The position numbers and the translations under genes are program-made. A stretch of DNA of 64,000 bases from Campylobacter showae (GTDB lineage: Bacteria > Campylobacterota > Campylobacteria > Campylobacterales > Campylobacteraceae), in assembly GCF_900699785.1 (NCBI RefSeq), contig NZ_LR535679.1, positions 434,001 to 498,000 on the forward strand, in the 5' to 3' direction. Shown here in pieces: positions 36,213 to 45,087 of the stretch (position 1 is the first letter of the stretch; each line of letters opens with the position of its first letter). The notes under the pieces were generated by a model. That model saw only the letters and a program-made list of their open reading frames with translations. It did no database searches and had not been told where the DNA came from.

Positions 36213-37635
36213 GTTTATCGTCCTGCTACTCGTCGTTTTGTACGGCGCCATTACCGTTTTGGTTTTTAACTTTTACCGCGATCTTGCGCTAAAGGACGCC
36301 AGACAGGAGGCATTTTACGTACTTGATGCGATGAACGGCATACGCGACTACATCTCTACCGTCCAGCGCCCGCTCATAGATGAGTTAAAAGATCACGGCG
36401 CGATTGACAAAGACCTTTTTGATCCAAGGCTAATGTCCTCATCCTATATAACTCGTCAAATTTACAAAATCCAGCTCGCCAAAAAAAACATAAACTACGA
36501 CTATAGACTAACGGCGACGAACCCACTAAACCCCGAGCACGAAGGCACGGAATTCGAAAATGAAATTTTAGAAGGATTTAAAGAGGGTAAATACGAGGTC
36601 TACTCCGACATAATCAAAGATCAAAACGCCTCGTACTTTTTCGTCGGCCTTCCGGTCAAAAACTCCCACCCGTCTTGCGTCGAGTGCCACAACATAAACA
36701 GCGCGCCTAAAAAAATGCTCGAACAATACGGAAATTTGAACAATTTCGAGGGCAAAGTCGGCGACACGATAGCGATGGTGAGCTTTAAAATCCCGGTAAA
36801 AAGCATTTTGCTTTATCATAAACAGGAATTTATCGTTAGCGGCGTGGCGATCACGGCGATATTCGGGGCGTTTTTATTTTTCGTTTATAAAATCCACAAA
36901 AGCAACGAAAAAACCAAGTTGCAAAACGAGCTTTTGATGATAAATCAAAGCCGCCTGGCCTCGATGGGTGAAATGATCGGCAACATCTCGCACCAGTGGC
37001 GCCAGCCTCTAGCGCAGATCAGCTCGACTCTGGTAAATTTGGAGCTTTACTCCGAGCGAGGCAAGCTAAGCGAGCAGAGGCTAAAAGAGGCCATCGAGGA
37101 GGCGAACGAGCAGGTCAAATTTATGTCAGGCACTATCGAGGATTTTAAAAATTTCTTTAATCCAAATATGCCAAAGAGCGAATTTGAGGTAAAACAGGCC
37201 ATAGAACAGGCTTGTAAAATTTTAAACGCGACGCTCAAAAGGCACGTCATCGACGTAAAAGTCGAAATAAAAGAAAATTTTACCCTTTACGGAAATATAA
37301 ACGAGCTCATTCAAATTTTAATCAACGTCATGAATAACGCTAAAGAAGCATTTTTAAACGCGCCGCAAGATCGAACGCAAACAAACCGAATGCAAATTTT
37401 AATAACAGCCCTTTTGCAAAACGGTGAGCGAGCAATAACGCTCGAAAATAACGCCGGTAATATAAATAAAGCGGTGATAAATAAAATTTTCAAGCCGCAT
37501 TTTACTACGAAAAAGTCAGGCAGCGGGCTTGGGCTATATATGAGTAAGGTGATAGCCGAAAAAAATAACGCCCGAATTTACGCACAAAATATAAATAATG
37601 GCGTAGTATTTACTATTAAATTTAAAAATTCATAA
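36196..37635 (+). CDS. mccS: Membrane histidine kinase with a periplasmic c-type heme motif
   Basis: 479 residues: two membrane helices (about 7-26 and 213-231) enclose a periplasmic sensor domain of the DUF3365/Tll0287-like type carrying CVECH (161-165), a c-type heme attachment motif. The kinase core follows: H-box ISHQWRQPL with His266, N-box NVMNNAKEA (about 377-385) and glycine box SGSGLGLYMS. A heme sensor suggests redox or ligand (for example sulfite) sensing. It lies immediately upstream of mccA. Confidence 0.85.
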   Translation: MKSKFKFIVLLLVVLYGAITVLVFNFYRDLALKDARQEAFYVLDAMNGIRDYISTVQRPLIDELKDHGAIDKDLFDPRLMSSSYITRQIYKIQLAKKNINYDYRLTATNPLNPEHEGTEFENEILEGFKEGKYEVYSDIIKDQNASYFFVGLPVKNSHPSCVECHNINSAPKKMLEQYGNLNNFEGKVGDTIAMVSFKIPVKSILLYHKQEFIVSGVAITAIFGAFLFFVYKIHKSNEKTKLQNELLMINQSRLASMGEMIGNISHQWRQPLAQISSTLVNLELYSERGKLSEQRLKEAIEEANEQVKFMSGTIEDFKNFFNPNMPKSEFEVKQAIEQACKILNATLKRHVIDVKVEIKENFTLYGNINELIQILINVMNNAKEAFLNAPQDRTQTNRMQILITALLQNGERAITLENNAGNINKAVINKIFKPHFTTKKSGSGLGLYMSKVIAEKNNARIYAQNINNGVVFTIKFKNS

Positions 37636-37720
37636 TTTATTAAATTTCCCCTTTTTTCGCCCCCTTTTTACGATAGCATTATCAGTATGAAATCTTTTTG
37701 ATTTTAGATCCAAAATTTAT

Positions 37721-37727
37721 AAGGAGG
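37721..37727 (+). promoter_or_regulatory. Strong ribosome binding site of mccA
   Basis: AAGGAGG lies five bases before the mccA ATG, the best Shine-Dalgarno match in the locus. Upstream (37636-37720) is an AT-rich gap with a TATGAAAT -10-like element near 37687, so mccA probably has its own promoter, separate from mccRS. Confidence 0.6.
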
Positions 37728-37732
37728 GCGCA

Positions 37733-39799
37733 ATGAGGAATTTAAGTAAAACCTTATTAGGTTTGCTTATGGGCGTTAGCGTCTTCGCATCGCAAGCCTG
37801 TTGCGAAGAACACAACATGCAGATGTCTCAACAAGCGCGAGACGTCATAGCAAACCCAAAAGGCACGCTTCAAACTAGAGGCATAATATCCTTGCAAGAC
37901 TACATCGTAGAAGAGCAAGAGATGTATGAGTGGCTGTTTAAAAACCACCCTATTTTCACAAAATACGGCGGTAAAACAGTCGGTAAACTGGACGTTCACG
38001 ACCGTGGACTTGAGTGGCTTGCCGAAGGTCACGGCTTTGACATGTCAAAAGCCAGTAAAAGAGACGGCGGTAAAGGCTACAGCTCTATGATGTATAGGAT
38101 ACCTGCGGGTTCGTCTTTGCAGTTTCCTAACAAATTCGTAGGATCCGAAAAGTGCGGCGAGTGCCACCCTGCACAGTACGAAGTATGGAGCAGATCACGC
38201 CACGCTACTACTATCCGCTTCCCTGGCGAGCACCCGGAGGTTAACAACAACCTAACTGATCCGGTATTTAGCCCAGATACTGCGTCTATCTTGCCTCAAG
38301 GCATTACTCCGGACGTTATTTACGCCACCGTTGGACACCTAAGAACTAAATTTGGCTACGTAGACGCGTGGTTGCTGCGAGGAACTTACCACGTAGAGGG
38401 CGGTTTGCTACGAGACGGCACCGGTCAGATCGTAGCAGGCGGTAACCAGTTCCAAAGAACTTGGGCGTTAAATTTAACTCCTGAAACAGTTAAGAAAATC
38501 AAAGATTTCGTTCCTGATTTCCCAGAAACTCTAGCTGATTACGGCGATAATGGCGGATACGTCAGAGGTCTAGCCTCATACGCCGCTAAATACAAAAAGT
38601 CAATGTTCTTCCAAGCAAACGGCTCTTACTGCGAAGTTTGCCACCCGTTCAAATTTGACTTTAAAACTAAGAAAGAGTTCTATGCCGCTCTCGGTAATGC
38701 TAAAGAGCTTCAAAAACACACTATCTCTAAAGGCGTAAGCTGTGAGGAGTGTCACGGAGCCGGCGGTCACCTTGACGGAGCTACAAACTTTAGAACTTCA
38801 AACTGCGAACGCTGTCACCAAAGATTTAACTATAGCCCAGACCTAGCTCGCGCTAATCCTCTAAACCAAGGCAAGCTTGATCTATCTCTAAGCTCTAAAT
38901 TTAAATCAATGGGACCAGGATGCGGATCTGAGGGTTCACAATCATACTTTACCGCTCACTACGATAAAGGCATGCGCTGCACCACTTGCCACGATCCACA
39001 CGATAACACGGGTCCGGTCGTAGGCGACAAGACCATCAAGGGCGTAAACTATAACTCAGAGCAAGGCTACCTAAGTGCGCTTTACACTAAACCCAAAATC
39101 AGAAAAGATTGTAAAGATTGCCACAAAGAGCAAGCATATATCGCTTCTAGAGCCGATACGCACAAAGATAACACTTGCGCATCTTGCCACATGCCGTTCA
39201 TGATGAGCTGCGAGAACTTCTACGCTATCCAGTTCCAAGACAACGCCGGATTCGATACTCAAAGAAGATCTCACATCTGGAAGATCGACGTAGATCCTGC
39301 TAGAAAATCTCTAGTTGCAGGCGATGCTGCTAAAGGACCGAGAGACGCTAAAGATTGGCACTTCCAAAGGGATAAAGACGGGCACAACTTCGTTGACCTA
39401 ATGTGGGCGTGCGCTAGAACGTCTTGGGCCGATAAAGATATGCAAGATACTAAAGGCTGCCACAGCCCTGTTTTATCTGAGCTAAAACCAACGCTTCACT
39501 TCAAAAACCAAAAACAGGTTTACGACGAAGTAACGGGATGGCAAACTCCTGTTAAAAACGACTTCTCTCAAGTCAAAATAGGTATCGAGGGACTTTATGC
39601 TATCTTAGAAACTAAGAAACTAAGCCCTAGCGATAAGACGAGAGTTTATGAGCTAATCGAAAAAGCGCAAGACACGATAGACTTGCTACAAAAAGACGGC
39701 TCATGGGGTATGCACGGCTTTAAATACACAAAACAAAGACTTGATGCTTCTAAAGAGTACATCAAAGAAGCCCAAAGAATCATAAACAACAATTTATGA
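37733..39799 (+). CDS. mccA: Octaheme heme-copper sulfite reductase MccA
   Basis: Periplasmic terminal reductase that reduces sulfite to sulfide with six electrons. After a signal peptide (about 1-20) the 688-residue protein has seven CXXCH motifs (141, 300, 337, 358, 416, 460, 482) and an eighth heme site of the rare CX15CH type (Cys560, Cys576-His577). Two further cysteines, Cys397 and Cys493, match within two residues the positions I recall for the copper ligands of Wolinella MccA. The CX15CH motif excludes NrfA, hydroxylamine oxidoreductase and octaheme nitrite reductases. Two extra Cys at 23-24 lie at the signal-peptide boundary. Confidence 0.95.
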   Translation: MRNLSKTLLGLLMGVSVFASQACCEEHNMQMSQQARDVIANPKGTLQTRGIISLQDYIVEEQEMYEWLFKNHPIFTKYGGKTVGKLDVHDRGLEWLAEGHGFDMSKASKRDGGKGYSSMMYRIPAGSSLQFPNKFVGSEKCGECHPAQYEVWSRSRHATTIRFPGEHPEVNNNLTDPVFSPDTASILPQGITPDVIYATVGHLRTKFGYVDAWLLRGTYHVEGGLLRDGTGQIVAGGNQFQRTWALNLTPETVKKIKDFVPDFPETLADYGDNGGYVRGLASYAAKYKKSMFFQANGSYCEVCHPFKFDFKTKKEFYAALGNAKELQKHTISKGVSCEECHGAGGHLDGATNFRTSNCERCHQRFNYSPDLARANPLNQGKLDLSLSSKFKSMGPGCGSEGSQSYFTAHYDKGMRCTTCHDPHDNTGPVVGDKTIKGVNYNSEQGYLSALYTKPKIRKDCKDCHKEQAYIASRADTHKDNTCASCHMPFMMSCENFYAIQFQDNAGFDTQRRSHIWKIDVDPARKSLVAGDAAKGPRDAKDWHFQRDKDGHNFVDLMWACARTSWADKDMQDTKGCHSPVLSELKPTLHFKNQKQVYDEVTGWQTPVKNDFSQVKIGIEGLYAILETKKLSPSDKTRVYELIEKAQDTIDLLQKDGSWGMHGFKYTKQRLDASKEYIKEAQRIINNNL

Positions 39800-39853
39800 T
39801 GCGATTACGGACGCCGCAAAAGCGCGGCGTCCAAATTTAATAAGGTAAAATTT

Positions 39854-40666
39854 ATGCGTTTTAAATTTAGCAAAAACCCGCTTTTAGCTCTTTGCCTAAC
39901 GGCCGGCTACGTTTTATGCGCTAGCGCGGCGGATAAAGAGGCGATGACACAAGAGCAAAAAGAATCATACAGTATCGGAATTTCAACCGGAACCTATATC
40001 TCCGCACAACTAAAAAAACAAGAAAGCCTAGGCGTTAAATTTGACGGCAAGGCTCTTTTAGACGGCTTTACCGACGCCTTTAAAAAAGAACAAAAACTAA
40101 CCGACGAAGAGATCATCTCTCTACTAAACCAAAGAGACGAAAAACTAAATAAGCTAACCCAAGACGCGCTAAAAAAAGCGCTTGAAAAAAATTTAAAAGA
40201 GGGCGAAGAATTTATGGCGAAAAACGCCAAAAATAAAAAGGTCAAAACGACTAAATCAGGGCTTCAGTACGAAGTCATGGCCGTCGGCGACGGCGATAAG
40301 CCAAGACCCGAGAGCGTCGTGGCGCTAAACTACAAAGCCTACCTCATAAACGGCAAAGTTTTTGACGATACGTACTCTAGAAACGAGCCTGCGATCCTTT
40401 CTATGGTAAATTTAATAGACGGCCTACAAGAGGGCCTCATGATGATGAACGGTAACTCAAAATATAAATTCGTAATCCCGTCTCGCCTGGCTTACGGAGA
40501 CGAGGGTGCAGACGAGATACCGGGCGGCTCGACGCTGATTTTTGAAGTCGAGCTAGTAAAGGCTCTAAAGCCTAGCGAACTAGCCGGCGCAGCCAAAAAA
40601 CTAAGCGAAACTCAGCCGCGAAATTTCCATGGCGCGCATAGCCACGGAAGTAGCGTTGGTAGATAA
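39854..40666 (+). CDS. mccB: Periplasmic FKBP-type peptidyl-prolyl isomerase MccB
   Basis: 270 residues: signal peptide (about 1-25), a helical FkpA-like dimerisation domain (about 30-125) and an FKBP domain (about 135-240, with VVALNYKAYLINGKVFDDT, LIDGLQEGLM and IPSRLAYGD). The C-terminal tail is His/Ser-rich (HGAHSHGSSVG), unusual for FKBPs and a possible metal-binding element. As the second gene of the locus it is probably a dedicated folding helper for the many-proline, multiheme MccA. Confidence 0.88.
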   Translation: MRFKFSKNPLLALCLTAGYVLCASAADKEAMTQEQKESYSIGISTGTYISAQLKKQESLGVKFDGKALLDGFTDAFKKEQKLTDEEIISLLNQRDEKLNKLTQDALKKALEKNLKEGEEFMAKNAKNKKVKTTKSGLQYEVMAVGDGDKPRPESVVALNYKAYLINGKVFDDTYSRNEPAILSMVNLIDGLQEGLMMMNGNSKYKFVIPSRLAYGDEGADEIPGGSTLIFEVELVKALKPSELAGAAKKLSETQPRNFHGAHSHGSSVGR

Positions 40667-40702
40667 ATTTAGGATATTTAATCCATACGGATGGAGAAGA
40701 AT

Positions 40703-41386
40703 ATGAAAGAGCAAAATACAAGAAGGACGTTTTTTAAGTTCCTTGCTTCGGGCGCGGCGGTTGCGGGTGCGACTAGCGTACTGGGCAAGAGTATAAATTT
40801 AGACGCCCAAACGGAAAACGGCAAAAAGCCGCACTACGGCATGATCTTCGATCAGAACAAATGCGTCGGCTGTACCGATTGCGAGGTCGCCTGTCAAAAG
40901 GTAAATTTGGTCCCAAAAGGCCAAATGAGGCTTTTTATCCAGGATAAAACAGATCCGCTAAATTTGAAAGAAAAGCGCTACGTCAGGGTTTCCTGCCAGC
41001 AGTGCGAGGATGCGCCGTGCGTGACCGTATGTCCGACAAAAGCCTGTCACAAGGATGAAAAAACCGGCGTCACGACGATGAACACCGATGATTGCATCGC
41101 CTGTAAATACTGCATCGTAGCCTGTCCTTACGACGTGCGCTTCATAAACCACGAAACAAGAGCCGCAGAGAGTTGCAACTTCTGCTTGGATACGAATTTA
41201 AAAGACGGCCGCGAGCCAGCCTGCATCGAGGCGTGCAGATACGAGGCGATCGTGTTCGGCGATCTAAACGACGAAGAGTCGCACATCAGCCAGCTACTTC
41301 GCGTAAAAGACAGCCTGCGCATGCATCCTGAGTGCGGCACGAAGCCGAGCCTGCGCTATATTCCTGCGGTAAAACTAGGAGTGTGA
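40703..41386 (+). CDS. mccC: Tat-exported four-cluster ferredoxin subunit MccC (NrfC-like)
   Basis: 227 residues. A twin-arginine signal (NTRRTFFKFLA) exports the folded protein. Four [4Fe-4S] binding Cys sets are visible: CVGCTDCEVAC, CQQCEDAPCVTVCP, CIACKYCIVACP and CNFC...CIEAC. It would relay electrons from the MccD quinol dehydrogenase to MccA. I start at ATG 40703 because GGAG lies just before it; the in-frame ATG four codons upstream contains that GGAG inside the coding region. Ends 1 base before mccD. Confidence 0.9.
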   Translation: MKEQNTRRTFFKFLASGAAVAGATSVLGKSINLDAQTENGKKPHYGMIFDQNKCVGCTDCEVACQKVNLVPKGQMRLFIQDKTDPLNLKEKRYVRVSCQQCEDAPCVTVCPTKACHKDEKTGVTTMNTDDCIACKYCIVACPYDVRFINHETRAAESCNFCLDTNLKDGREPACIEACRYEAIVFGDLNDEESHISQLLRVKDSLRMHPECGTKPSLRYIPAVKLGV

Positions 41387-41387
41387 T

Positions 41388-42359
41388 ATGAACGGAGCTA
41401 TAAATTTCACTGCGACCTTCTCGCACGGCGTGGAGTGGGGCTGGCCGATTGCGGTTTATCTTTTGCTAGCGGGTATGAGCGGCGGCGCGTTAGTAGTCGC
41501 GATCCTCGTTAGATTTTATAAAAAACAGACCGAAAGCACGCCGCTGTTTAAGGCTGCGTCGCTGCTATCTTTCGTAGCGATCTTACTCGGTATGGTTTGC
41601 CTGGTAGCCGATTTAGAGCGACCGCTTCTTTTTTGGAAAATTTTGATTAATTATAACTTCACCTCGGTTATGTCCGTGGGCGTGGCGGCGCTTTGCGTCT
41701 ATATCCCGCTTAGCTTCGTTGCCTGCCTTTATGCGTTTAAAGCTGATCTTAGCGGATTTTTATCGCACAGACTTACTTTTTTAAAAGGGCTTTTCACGCT
41801 GGTAATGAAAATTTTAAACGCGCTTCGCCCGCTGCTTCTTGCGCTTACTCTTGTTTTTGCGGTCGCGATATGTGCCTATACGGGCTTTTTGATCTCGGTT
41901 TTGGTTAGATTTCCTATCCTTAATACCGCCGTTTTACCTGCGCTTTTCGTGGCGTCGGGCTTATCGGCGGGTATCGCGGGCTCAAGCCTAATAGCCGCGC
42001 TTTTCTTTAAAGCGGATCCTCACGGCAGCGATCTAAAAACCTTACACGCGGTCGAGTGGCCGGTTTTAGCGATGGAAATTTTACTAATCGGCATGATTTT
42101 CGTCTCGCTCATCACCGGAAGCGACGTGCAAAAAGCCGCGAGCGTCGCCTTTAGCGAGGGCATTTATGCTCAGCTATTTTGGCTAGGCGTCGTAGGCGTA
42201 GGATTTTGCGTACCGCTAGTTTTAAATTTCGCACTGGGCAAAAAGATCGCTCACACCGCATTTGCGTTCTACGTTAGCGCGCTTGCTAGCGTGGTCGGAG
42301 TATTACTTCTTAGAATGTTTATACTATACGCAGGTCAAACTTACGATATAATAATGTAA
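41388..42359 (+). CDS. mccD: NrfD/PsrC-type quinol dehydrogenase membrane subunit MccD
   Basis: 323-residue polytopic protein with about eight to nine membrane helices and the NrfD-family opening GVEWGWPIAVYLLLAGMSGGA. With MccC it is expected to oxidise (methyl)menaquinol at the periplasmic side of the inner membrane and pass electrons to MccA. No cofactor-binding residues are obvious, as usual in the family. Confidence 0.9.
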   Translation: MNGAINFTATFSHGVEWGWPIAVYLLLAGMSGGALVVAILVRFYKKQTESTPLFKAASLLSFVAILLGMVCLVADLERPLLFWKILINYNFTSVMSVGVAALCVYIPLSFVACLYAFKADLSGFLSHRLTFLKGLFTLVMKILNALRPLLLALTLVFAVAICAYTGFLISVLVRFPILNTAVLPALFVASGLSAGIAGSSLIAALFFKADPHGSDLKTLHAVEWPVLAMEILLIGMIFVSLITGSDVQKAASVAFSEGIYAQLFWLGVVGVGFCVPLVLNFALGKKIAHTAFAFYVSALASVVGVLLLRMFILYAGQTYDIIM

Positions 42360-42379
42360 AAAATTCGAAAGAGGCGATT

Positions 42380-45076
42380 TTGGGCGTAAATTTATTTAGA
42401 TTTTTCACTTCTTACAAATTTGCGCTCTGCCTCCTCTTTATCCTTGCCGCGGGTGCCGGCGTCGCAACCTTTTTAGAAAGCATTTACGATACGCAAACGG
42501 CTAAAATTTTAGTCTATGAGGCGCGCTGGTACGAGTGCGTCATGAGCGCGCTTGCGCTTTGCCTGCTCGCTATCATCGTAAAAACCAAAATGTGGCGCCG
42601 CTTCGGTTCATTCGTCCTTCACGCGGCATTTATCGTTATCTTTATCGGCGCGGCGCTGACGCGTTATCTGGGAGCCGAGGGCGTGCTGCACGTAAGAGCG
42701 GGCGAGAGCGAAAACGAGATGGTGAGCGTCAAGCCGTTTTTGCAAATACGCACAAAAGACGCATTTTTCGAGTATCCGCTAAATTTATCCCAAATCGGCG
42801 ATAATAATTTTAGCTTCACGCAAACCATAAACTCAAAAAATTTCACCGTCAAATTTGACTCCTATAAAGCCGCTCCCAAAGGCGAGCGAGGCACTCTCGT
42901 AGTAAAAGCGGGCTTTGAAGGACAGCGCGAACAAACAGCCAAAATCCACGGCGGCGTAGGCTGGCTGGGCGAGCCTAGTATGCTAAATTTTGACGGCGAG
43001 GAGATAATGCTAACTTGGGGCTCAAAGCTAGTTAGCTTGCCCTTTTCGATAAAGCTTATTAAATTTGAGCTTGAGCGCTACCCAGGCTCTCAAAGCCCGT
43101 CCTCATACTCTAGCGAAGTAGAGGCACTTTCTGACGCGGGCGAGGTTTTAACGAGATATAAAATTTACATGAATCATCCGCTAAATTTGCAAGGTTTTAA
43201 GCTCTTTCAGTCATCCTACGACGCGGACGAGCAAGGCACGGTGCTAGAGGTCAATCGCGATCCGGGCAAAATCCCGACCTACATCGGATATTTCTTGCTT
43301 TGCGTCGGAGTCATCGGCAACTTTTTTACTAAAAACAGCCGATTTTTAAAGCTTATAAATTTCATCAAAAACAGTAGATTTTCGCTCGTTGCGGCATTTA
43401 TCGCGATTGGTTTTTTAAATTTTAACGCAAACGCGGCCGAGCAAAACGAGAGCGAGATTTTAAAAACTTTCGCCGCAAACACCGCCGCTCACGCTAACGG
43501 CGAATTTGCAAAGCTTCTCGTGCAAGACTACGCGGGCAGGATAAAGCCGCTTAGCACCGAAGCGGGCGAGATCGTAAATAAAATTTCCGGTACAGACTCG
43601 CTTTACGGTCTAAGTGCCGAACAAATCGTGCTTGGGATGAATCTAAATCCCGCGCTGTGGCAAGAGATAAAAATCGTCAAGATAAAAAACGGTGAGATAA
43701 AAAAAATGCTAAATTTGAGCGGAGATTATGCGAGCTTTAGGGATGCGTTTGATGCAAACGGCGAGTATAGACTGGCCGCACAGGTCGAAGCCGCGAACGA
43801 AAAACCTCTATCAAAACGAGGCACGCTCGATAACGACCTCATCAAATTTGACGAGCGACTAAACATCGCGTATCTCACGTTTAAGGGCACGTTTTTTAAA
43901 TTTATCCCGGTAGCAAACGACCCGCAAAATGCCTGGCTCTCGCCAAACGACGCCTTTAACGACGAGCGAGTCGCTCTAGACGCAAAAAACATGCTAAACG
44001 ACTACCTCATAGGCCTACAAGAAGGTATCGCGGATAATAACTGGAGAAAGGCCGACTCCGCGCTAGCTGTGCTAAGAAACTATCAGCGCACGGCTTCGGC
44101 GGAAATTTTACCTAGCGTTAGCAGAGTCGATGCCGAGGTATTTTATAACCGCGCTTCGGTGTTTAAAAAGCTCGTTTATTTCTACTGGATTTTGGGCTTT
44201 GCCGCGCTTTTACTCGGGCTTGCTTCGGTGTTTTTATCAAAACGGATTTTGCTGCTTGAGCGAGCTATTTTAGCGGCGTTCGCGCTCGGTTTTGCGGTGC
44301 ATACGGCCGCCTTGGCGCTACGCTGGTACGTCTCGGGGCACGCACCCTGGAGCGACTCGTACGAATCAATGATCTATATCGGGTGGTCGGGAGCGCTAGC
44401 AGGGATGATATTTTTTAGGCGTTCGCTACTTGCGCTTGCGGCGGCGGCGCTACTAGCCGGCATCGTGATGCTGGTAGCTCACATGAGCTTCGTAAATCCG
44501 CAGATAACGAATTTAGTCCCGGTGCTAAAGTCGTATTGGCTCAGTATCCACGTCTCGGTCATCACGGCTAGCTACGGATTTTTGGGACTTGGCTGCGTGC
44601 TTGGGCTGATCGCGCTAGGACTCATGGCGTTTAAAAACAAAGCCAACGAAACGCGCCTAAACGAGCAGATCAGATATATCGCGGCGATCGATGAAGCAAG
44701 CCTGATTATCGGCATTTGCCTACTGACGGTGGGGAATTTCTTCGGCGGGATCTGGGCGAACGAGAGCTGGGGTCGCTACTGGGGCTGGGATAGCAAGGAG
44801 ACGTGGTCGTACGTATCGATCCTAGTTTACGCGATCGCGCTGCACCTGCGCTTTATCCCTAAGCTAAATTCGCTCTACGTATTTTTGATCGCATCGGTGT
44901 TTTCTTACGCTTCGATCGCGATGACTTATTTTGGCGTAAATTTTTACCTAACGGGCATGCACTCTTACGCCAGCGGAGATTTGCCGCCGGTGCACATTAG
45001 CGTCTATATCGCGCTTGGCTGCATGCTTTTGATAACCGCGCTAGCCTTTAGAGGGCGCGACGTAAAAACGATTTAA
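42380..45076 (+). CDS. ccsA1: Cytochrome c heme lyase CcsA1 (CcsBA fusion)
   Basis: 898 residues fusing CcsB/ResB (N-terminal, about 1-330, four membrane helices and a large periplasmic part) with CcsA (C-terminal, about 590-898). The heme-handling WWD motif, WGRYWGWDSKETW, is near residue 796, with flanking His in AAHMSF-type helices. In Wolinella a dedicated lyase, CcsA1, attaches heme to the CX15CH site of MccA; its place directly after mccD supports the same role. The start is TTG (GAAAGAGG upstream). Confidence 0.9.
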   Translation: MGVNLFRFFTSYKFALCLLFILAAGAGVATFLESIYDTQTAKILVYEARWYECVMSALALCLLAIIVKTKMWRRFGSFVLHAAFIVIFIGAALTRYLGAEGVLHVRAGESENEMVSVKPFLQIRTKDAFFEYPLNLSQIGDNNFSFTQTINSKNFTVKFDSYKAAPKGERGTLVVKAGFEGQREQTAKIHGGVGWLGEPSMLNFDGEEIMLTWGSKLVSLPFSIKLIKFELERYPGSQSPSSYSSEVEALSDAGEVLTRYKIYMNHPLNLQGFKLFQSSYDADEQGTVLEVNRDPGKIPTYIGYFLLCVGVIGNFFTKNSRFLKLINFIKNSRFSLVAAFIAIGFLNFNANAAEQNESEILKTFAANTAAHANGEFAKLLVQDYAGRIKPLSTEAGEIVNKISGTDSLYGLSAEQIVLGMNLNPALWQEIKIVKIKNGEIKKMLNLSGDYASFRDAFDANGEYRLAAQVEAANEKPLSKRGTLDNDLIKFDERLNIAYLTFKGTFFKFIPVANDPQNAWLSPNDAFNDERVALDAKNMLNDYLIGLQEGIADNNWRKADSALAVLRNYQRTASAEILPSVSRVDAEVFYNRASVFKKLVYFYWILGFAALLLGLASVFLSKRILLLERAILAAFALGFAVHTAALALRWYVSGHAPWSDSYESMIYIGWSGALAGMIFFRRSLLALAAAALLAGIVMLVAHMSFVNPQITNLVPVLKSYWLSIHVSVITASYGFLGLGCVLGLIALGLMAFKNKANETRLNEQIRYIAAIDEASLIIGICLLTVGNFFGGIWANESWGRYWGWDSKETWSYVSILVYAIALHLRFIPKLNSLYVFLIASVFSYASIAMTYFGVNFYLTGMHSYASGDLPPVHISVYIALGCMLLITALAFRGRDVKTI

Positions 45077-45087
45077 AAGGAGAAAAA

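Noticed and set aside
37733..39799. Identification as NrfA or octaheme nitrite/hydroxylamine enzyme
   Set aside because: No CX2CK active-site heme motif; the CX15CH motif and the MccBCD-CcsA1 neighbours identify MccA.
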